From NCBI RefSeq assembly GCF_026339875.1, contig NZ_JAPEPZ010000001.1, positions 3,906,001-3,970,000 on the forward strand: a stretch of DNA of 64,000 bases, written 5' to 3'. The translations under genes and the position numbers were made by a program. Below are positions 59,372-64,000 of the stretch, piece by piece (within the stretch, counting starts at the first letter, position 1; the number at the start of each line of letters is the position of its first letter). Below the pieces are notes generated by a model. It did not search any database and was not told where the DNA came from. It saw only the letters and a list, made by a program, of their open reading frames with translations. The stretch comes from Streptomyces sp. NBC_01571. GTDB taxonomy: Bacteria > Actinomycetota > Actinomycetes > Streptomycetales > Streptomycetaceae.

Positions 59372-59986
59372 GTGAGACTGTTCCGCCCCGTGAGGGGCCA
59401 CCGGGAGGACGCCACGGACGCGGCACTGCTGCGAGCCGTCGCGGACGCGGACTCGGCGGCGCTGGCCGCACTGTACGACCGGCACGCCGGATGGCTGCAC
59501 ACGCGGCTGACCCGGCGCTGCGGTGATCCCGAGGTCGTCCGGGAGGTGCTGCAGGACACCTTCGTGACCGTGTGGCGGTCGGCGGCCGGGCACCGGGGCG
59601 CGGAGGCGGGCGGCTGGCTGTGGACGATCGCGGCGCGCCGGCTCGTCGACGCCCGGCGGGCGCGGGAGCGTGCCGTACGGGTCGAGCGGGCCGAACAGAC
59701 CGAGTACGCGGCACCGCGGCCCGTGCCCTCCGCGGAGGAGCGCGTGCTGGCGGGCCTGGAGTACGGGGACGTGGGCACGGCCCTGGACCGCATCTCCCCC
59801 GAACTGCGCGAGGTGCTGCGCGCCACCGTCGTCGACGGGCTGACCACGCGCGAGGCGGCCCGGCTGCTCGGGATCCCCGAAGGCACGGTCAAGACCCGCG
59901 CGATGCGGGCGCGCGCGGAACTCAGGTCGGCGCTCGCCCACCTCAACCCCTCTGTGGACCCGTCACCGCTGGGAGGCCCGGCATGA
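59372..59986 (+). CDS. ECF-family RNA polymerase sigma factor
   Basis: Protein of 204 residues. Region 2 contains LYDRHAGWLHTRLTRRCGDPEVVREVLQDTFVTVWRSA; region 4 is LDRISPELREVLRATVVDGLTTREAARLLGIPEGTVKTRAMRARAEL. GTG 59372 is the start with only a weak G-rich site; GTG 59390 is possible. It is the first gene of a compact operon: zinc anti-sigma, ABC ATPase and two membrane proteins, each overlapping the next by 4 bp. The sigma factor probably controls its own operon in response to an envelope or export signal. Confidence 0.9.
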   Translation: MRLFRPVRGHREDATDAALLRAVADADSAALAALYDRHAGWLHTRLTRRCGDPEVVREVLQDTFVTVWRSAAGHRGAEAGGWLWTIAARRLVDARRARERAVRVERAEQTEYAAPRPVPSAEERVLAGLEYGDVGTALDRISPELREVLRATVVDGLTTREAARLLGIPEGTVKTRAMRARAELRSALAHLNPSVDPSPLGGPA

Positions 59987-60933
59987 CCGGCTGGCACGCC
60001 GCCGACGATCTCGTCGCCCGTTACACGGACGGCACCCTTCCGGAGCCGGACGCGTGGTCCCTGGAGAAGCACCTGGAGAGCTGCGGTTCCTGCGCCGCAC
60101 GGGCATCCAACGCGGCGCTCGCGGGGGCCGCGGGGCCGGTCCTGGCGCGCGTGCGGGACGCGGTCCTGGACACCGTCCTGCACCCGCCCCGGGATCCGCT
60201 TCCGGCTCCCTCGCTTCCCCCGGCCGCGGCGCCCGCACCCTCGGCGCCGCGGCGCGCCCGGGCCGCCGGGGGGCGGCTCGGGCGGATCGTCTGGGCCGCC
60301 GGGCCCGCTCTGCGCGGCGCCTGGACCGGAGCCGTGCTGCTGGTGGCCGTGGGGGCGCTCGCGCTGGCGTACGGCGGCGGGTCCGACAGCGCGCGCCCGC
60401 TCCTGTTGGCCGTCGCGCCGGTGGTCCCCGTCGCCGGGGTCGCCCTCTCCTACGGCCGGCACGCCGACCCGCTGCACGAGCTCGTCGCGACGTCGCCCTC
60501 CGGCGGACTGCGGCTGCTCCTCACCCGGACGGCCGCCGTACTGGCGGTGAGCGTGCCGCTGCTGACGGCAGCGGGGCTCCTGCTCCCCACCGTCGGTCCG
60601 CGCCTGCCGCAGACGCCCACGGCGGCGGCCTGGCTGCTGCCGGGGCTCGCCCTGACGCTGGCCACGCTGGCGTTGTCCGGGTACACGAGCTGTCGTACCG
60701 GCTCCACGGTGGTGGGCGGCGGCTGGCTGCTCGCGCTGACGGCACCGCTCCTCGCATCCGGCGGCCCGGGCCTGGCGGCCACCGGCTCGGGCCTTACGGA
60801 GCGTCTCTCCCAGCAGCTCTCCCTCTACTTCACCGGCGCGCCCGCGCAGTGGGGATGGGCGACGGGGTGCGCGCTCTGCGCCCTGCTGCTCGCCGCGCGC
60901 CGCACCGCGTACGACCGTCTGGAGACGATGTGA
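59983..60933 (+). CDS. Zinc-containing anti-sigma factor with membrane domain
   Basis: Protein of 316 residues. The N-terminal ZAS motif is HxxxCxxC at His30, Cys34 and Cys37 (EKHLESCGSC), which holds the partner sigma factor. A Pro/Ala linker and a membrane domain of about six helices follow (100-300). Most anti-sigma factors have one helix; six helices are unusual and may sense or join the ABC transporter encoded downstream. ATG 59983 overlaps the sigma stop by 4 bp. Confidence 0.85.
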   Translation: MTGWHAADDLVARYTDGTLPEPDAWSLEKHLESCGSCAARASNAALAGAAGPVLARVRDAVLDTVLHPPRDPLPAPSLPPAAAPAPSAPRRARAAGGRLGRIVWAAGPALRGAWTGAVLLVAVGALALAYGGGSDSARPLLLAVAPVVPVAGVALSYGRHADPLHELVATSPSGGLRLLLTRTAAVLAVSVPLLTAAGLLLPTVGPRLPQTPTAAAWLLPGLALTLATLALSGYTSCRTGSTVVGGGWLLALTAPLLASGGPGLAATGSGLTERLSQQLSLYFTGAPAQWGWATGCALCALLLAARRTAYDRLETM

Positions 60934-61754
60934 ACAACCCTGTCCCGCGCGGCACTTACCCGGAGGACGGGGGTCCGGTCGCCGGACCCGCCGCGATACG
61001 GGTGTCTGGGCTGACCGTCCGGCACCGCAGGACCACCGCGCTCGACGCGGTCGACCTGGACTTCGGCCCCGGCGTCCACGGGCTGCTCGGTCCCAACGGC
61101 GCCGGCAAGACCTCCCTCATCCGGGTCCTCGCGACCGTGGCCGAGCCCGCCGGGGGCCGTGTGGAGATGCTCGGCAAGGATCTGCGCCGGCACCGGGAGC
61201 GCAGCGCGTTCCGCCGTGAACTCGGCTACCTGCCACAGGACTTCGGGTACTACCCGGGGTTCACGGTACGGGAGTTCGTGGCGTACGTGGCCTGGCTGAA
61301 GGAGGTTCCGGCCACCGCCGCCCCGGCCTCGGTCGAACGGGCCGTGGCCCGGGTCGGGCTCACCGACCGCATCGACGCGAAGGTCCGGACGCTGTCCGGC
61401 GGCATGGTCCGCCGGGTCGGCATCGCCCAGGCCATCGTCAACGACCCCCGCGTCCTGCTCCTCGACGAACCCACCGCGGGACTGGATCCGGAGCAGCGCG
61501 TCGAGTTCCGGGCACTGCTGCGGGAGCTGGGCGAGGAGTCCACCGTGATCGTCTCCACCCACCTGGTGGAGGACGTGGCCGCGGCGTGCACGGGTGTGAC
61601 GCTGATCGAGGCGGGCCGGGTCGCCTATCGCGGCACCCCCGGGACGCTGGCCGCCCTCGGCGCGGACGGCCACGAGTCCGACGGCAACGCGATCGAGCGC
61701 GGCTACACCACGGCCCTGCGCGGTCACCGCGCGGCGACAGGGGCGGCCCGATGA
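60930..61754 (+). CDS. ABC transporter ATP-binding protein
   Basis: ATPase of 274 residues of the drug/lipid exporter type. Walker A GPNGAGKTS, Q-loop LGYLPQDFG, signature LSGGMVRR, Walker B VLLLDEPTAG and H-loop VSTHLVED are complete. The last 25 residues are variable. GTG 60930 overlaps the previous stop (GTGA) and has GGAG 5 nt upstream. It should pair with the two membrane proteins encoded next, forming an exporter controlled by the same sigma/anti-sigma pair. Confidence 0.93.
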   Translation: MNNPVPRGTYPEDGGPVAGPAAIRVSGLTVRHRRTTALDAVDLDFGPGVHGLLGPNGAGKTSLIRVLATVAEPAGGRVEMLGKDLRRHRERSAFRRELGYLPQDFGYYPGFTVREFVAYVAWLKEVPATAAPASVERAVARVGLTDRIDAKVRTLSGGMVRRVGIAQAIVNDPRVLLLDEPTAGLDPEQRVEFRALLRELGEESTVIVSTHLVEDVAAACTGVTLIEAGRVAYRGTPGTLAALGADGHESDGNAIERGYTTALRGHRAATGAAR

Positions 61755-63382
61755 CCGTACGGATCCGCCCGGACGACGACCGCCCGGCCGACACGGACGC
61801 CCTGCCCGGCACGGCCGGCACGGCCGGCACGGCCGGCACGGCCGGCACGAAAACCACGGCCGGCACGGACGCCCCGCCCGGCGAAGCCCCGTGGACGCGT
61901 CGGCGGCCCGAGCCGGCCGACAGCCACCCGGCAGAACCACCACCCCCACGGACCCGGCCCCGCGACAACCGCCCGGCAGACTGTCGGCCCCGGCCCCACG
62001 AAAGCCCCGGGACGGGCCCGCGGACCCGGGGCGTGCCCGCCCGCGCGGCGGCCGCCTCGCCCCACCCCCTCCGGATCGAGTTCCTGCGCGGGTTCGCCCC
62101 CTGGGCGGCCGCCGCTCTGCTGCTCGCTCTCGCCTGGGCACTCGCCGCCACGGCGGCGCAGTGGCAGGGCAGCTGGGGTGGGACGACGGACAGGCTGAGC
62201 ACGGCGACCAGCGTGATCGCCATTCCCTTCGCCCTTGCCGCGGGAGCCTGGCAGGGCGGCCGGGAGCACCGGCGGCGGATGTCGGAGCTGCGGGCCTCGA
62301 CCCCTCGTACACCGCTCGCCCAGCTCCTGACGGCCGCTCTGCCGCTCGCCTGCGCGCTGGCGGGGGCGTACCTGGTGGCGGCGGCCGGCGCGCTGCTGGC
62401 CTGCGCGCCCTACGCGTCGGCGGGCGGCCCGGTCCCGACCGTCTTCGCCGGGGCCGCGCTGTCGATCGTCGCGTGCACGCTGCTCGGCCATGTGGCCGGG
62501 CGGGTGATGCCCTGGCGGCTGACCGCTCCCGCGTTCGCGATCTGCGGATACGTCATGGCCATCACCAGCGGTATCGGCTCGCGGTCGGCTCCGGCCGCCC
62601 TCGCCCCCGCCTCGCTGCGCCCGTTCGGCGACGGCTACCTCCCGGTCTGGTGGTACCCCCTCGTATCGGCCCTGTGGGCGGTCGGCCTCGCCGCCGCGGT
62701 GGTCCTGGCCCATGCCGCACGCCGCCGTGTCACCGCGCTGCTGCCGCTCGCCGCCGCTTCCGCCGCGGCCGTGCTGCTGGTCCACACGGGTGACGGGATG
62801 GTGCGCGACAACCCGCTCGCGCACCGCCAGGTGTGCGACGAGTCGACCACCCCGCACGTCTGCGTCAACGCCACCCACCCGGGCCTGCTGCCGGAGGTGA
62901 ACCGCGCGCTGTCGGGCCTCACCGGGCGTCTGCGGGGCGTACAGAATGTGCCGGTCCGCTTCGAGGACCTGCCGCGCTCCCCCCGCGCGGACGAGGCACA
63001 ACTGCCGACGCTCACCCCGTTCGGCTGGAGCACCGTACGCGGGGAACTGACCGATCCGGAGCAGTACGCCTGGGAGGCCGCACAGCTGATGGTCCGCGTC
63101 GATTGCGACCGGTCGCCGTCCACACCGCGCGTCCAGGCCACCGACCAGGCCGTAATGCGCTGGCTGGCCCCCGCCGACATGGAGGACGACCTCCGCGAGG
63201 ACTTCGTGGCATCGGCCCGGCAGCGGGGTGACACGGAGGAACTCGCGCAGTACCGCGCCGAGGACCGGGCGTACGCGCACCTCGCCGCTCTGACCGGCGA
63301 CGAGCGCCGCTCCTGGCTCGGCCGCTACTTCGCCACAGCCCGCCGATGCGATCCCGACGCGAGCGAGGTCCCGTCCCTGTGA
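61751..63382 (+). CDS. ABC transporter membrane protein with large C-terminal domain
   Basis: Protein of 543 residues. A low-complexity N-terminus (1-95) contains five GTA repeats from a 9-bp tandem repeat (61809-61850). Six membrane helices (about 110-345) follow, then an extracytoplasmic or cytoplasmic domain of 200 residues with two early cysteines (RQVCDESTTPHVCVN) and many conserved acidic residues. The helices fit an ABC-2-type permease half. ATG 61751 overlaps the ATPase stop by 4 bp; the stop overlaps the next gene (GTGA). The C-terminal domain, which I do not recognise, could bind the exported substrate. Confidence 0.82.
   Translation: MTVRIRPDDDRPADTDALPGTAGTAGTAGTAGTKTTAGTDAPPGEAPWTRRRPEPADSHPAEPPPPRTRPRDNRPADCRPRPHESPGTGPRTRGVPARAAAASPHPLRIEFLRGFAPWAAAALLLALAWALAATAAQWQGSWGGTTDRLSTATSVIAIPFALAAGAWQGGREHRRRMSELRASTPRTPLAQLLTAALPLACALAGAYLVAAAGALLACAPYASAGGPVPTVFAGAALSIVACTLLGHVAGRVMPWRLTAPAFAICGYVMAITSGIGSRSAPAALAPASLRPFGDGYLPVWWYPLVSALWAVGLAAAVVLAHAARRRVTALLPLAAASAAAVLLVHTGDGMVRDNPLAHRQVCDESTTPHVCVNATHPGLLPEVNRALSGLTGRLRGVQNVPVRFEDLPRSPRADEAQLPTLTPFGWSTVRGELTDPEQYAWEAAQLMVRVDCDRSPSTPRVQATDQAVMRWLAPADMEDDLREDFVASARQRGDTEELAQYRAEDRAYAHLAALTGDERRSWLGRYFATARRCDPDASEVPSL
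61809..61850 (+). repeat. 9-bp tandem repeat in the ABC membrane gene
   Basis: GGCACGGCC-type 9-bp units are repeated more than four times and encode (Gly-Thr-Ala)n near the N-terminus. The unit is in frame, so copy number can vary without frameshift. Confidence 0.75.
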
Positions 63383-64000
63383 ACGTCCCACGCGAAGTCA
63401 CCCGGCCGGTCCCCCGCACCCTCCCCGCCCACTCCCGTGCCGCCCTCACCCTCTACGCCCGCTCCCGTGCCGTCCCGGCCACCCTGGCCGCCCTCGCCTG
63501 TGCCGCCCTCCTCACCATGTGGGCGGCGAGCGTGCCGGACGCCTTCCTCGACCCGTACCGCAGGGTCCCGCTGGTGTCGCTGGCCCCACTGGCGGTCTCG
63601 GCGGCGATCGGTGCGAGCCTGCACGTGTACGGGCGGGACCTGGACGACACCGCGGTGCGCCCCTGGTGGCCCAGGCGCCTGGCCCACCTGCTGGTCCTCA
63701 CCACGCTCGGCGCCACCGCGCTCGCCCTCGCCCTCCCAGGGAACGCACAGGTGTTCGGTTCGGCGGCGATGGTCCGCAACACGCTGGGTGCCGTCGGTGT
63801 CACCGTGCTCGGGGCGGTGCTGTTCGGCGCCCGGGCCGGCTGGATGCCCACGACGCTGTACTTCAGCACGGTGTACCTGTCGGCCGGCTCGCCCCGCATG
63901 AGAAGCGCGACGATCCTGACCTGGCCCGTGCAGACGGGCCCCCAGCGGGGCGCGTGGGCCGCCGCCCTGGCGCTGTTCGTGCTGGGCGCCGGGCTGTACG
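63379..64000 (+). CDS. Membrane protein, last visible gene of the ABC operon (truncated by window edge)
   Basis: An open frame of 207 codons runs without a stop to the end of the window. GTG 63379 overlaps the previous stop codon by 4 bp. The product begins VNVPREVTRPVPRTLPAHSR and has at least five hydrophobic helices, including PATLAALACAALLTMWAAS, LVSLAPLAVSAAIGASLHV, LAHLLVLTTLGATALALAL and AVGVTVLGAVLFGA. It is probably a second ABC membrane subunit. It lies entirely in line with the operon, and its frame keeps the high GC at third positions. Confidence 0.8.
   Translation, partial: MNVPREVTRPVPRTLPAHSRAALTLYARSRAVPATLAALACAALLTMWAASVPDAFLDPYRRVPLVSLAPLAVSAAIGASLHVYGRDLDDTAVRPWWPRRLAHLLVLTTLGATALALALPGNAQVFGSAAMVRNTLGAVGVTVLGAVLFGARAGWMPTTLYFSTVYLSAGSPRMRSATILTWPVQTGPQRGAWAAALALFVLGAGLY

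Overview
This is a stretch of Streptomyces chromosome. The evidence is a GC content well above 70% with GTG starts in many genes, the gene set (clpX-clpP2-clpP1-tig, a Nur-type sodF promoter, mycothiol-dependent thiol enzymes, several ECF sigma factors, an LPXTG surface protein) and near-absence of TTA codons. The order clpX, clpP2, clpP1, tig, rpiB, permease, sodF, asd, pepN, malQ follows the conserved core of the chromosome arm as I remember it from S. coelicolor, so most of the window is ancestral. A few accessory blocks sit between the core genes.

Layout. 1-5.35 kb: ATP-dependent proteolysis and nascent-chain folding (clpX, clpP2, clpP1 with a ClgR box, tig), then divergent tRNA-Pro and tRNA-Gly. 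5.4-13 kb: a repeat-containing secreted peptide, a small membrane protein, a low-GC gap, an acyltransferase, an HD hydrolase, a SpoIIE-type phosphatase, an Eis-like acetyltransferase, a Nei-type glycosylase and rpiB. 13.3-21.5 kb: two paralogous APC amino-acid permeases around a large Ser/Thr kinase, a divergent sortase substrate and bioY, then sodF under a near-perfect Nur box. 21.6-26.3 kb: a carbohydrate island with two divergent FGGY kinases, a D-2-hydroxyacid dehydrogenase and a histidine phosphatase. 26.4-37.4 kb: a MITE-like element, a four-Cys small protein, a CPWA nitroreductase-family protein, pepN, an AbiEi/DUF559-like protein, a penicillin-binding-type hydrolase, a Tat-type metallophosphoesterase, a Nudix enzyme, and a PNPOx/VOC pair facing a CGNR regulator. 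37.7-47 kb: a large secreted subtilase, an ECF sigma factor with a coupled membrane protein, asd, a DUF1203 protein and a second pepN.

47.2-51.5 kb is the most interesting block. An M14 carboxypeptidase and two tiny, very similar peptides (24 and 25 residues) face a ThiF/E1-like adenylating enzyme with a TOMM-type leader-binding N-terminus. That gene is translationally coupled to a PqqD-M50 membrane protease. The whole looks like a compact system for making a modified peptide. It has no YcaO, lanthipeptide synthetase or radical SAM enzyme, and the peptides contain no cysteine. I know of no described product.

51.5-64 kb: a short-chain dehydrogenase lacking the usual Tyr/Lys, a minisatellite, a sigma factor fused to an N-terminal zinc finger through a repeat linker, a flavin monooxygenase with a divergent TetR regulator and repeated operators, malQ with a repetitive 91-residue protein directly upstream, and a five-gene overlapping operon (ECF sigma, zinc anti-sigma, ABC ATPase, two membrane proteins) that runs off the right edge. 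No rRNA, CRISPR array, prophage or complete insertion sequence is visible.
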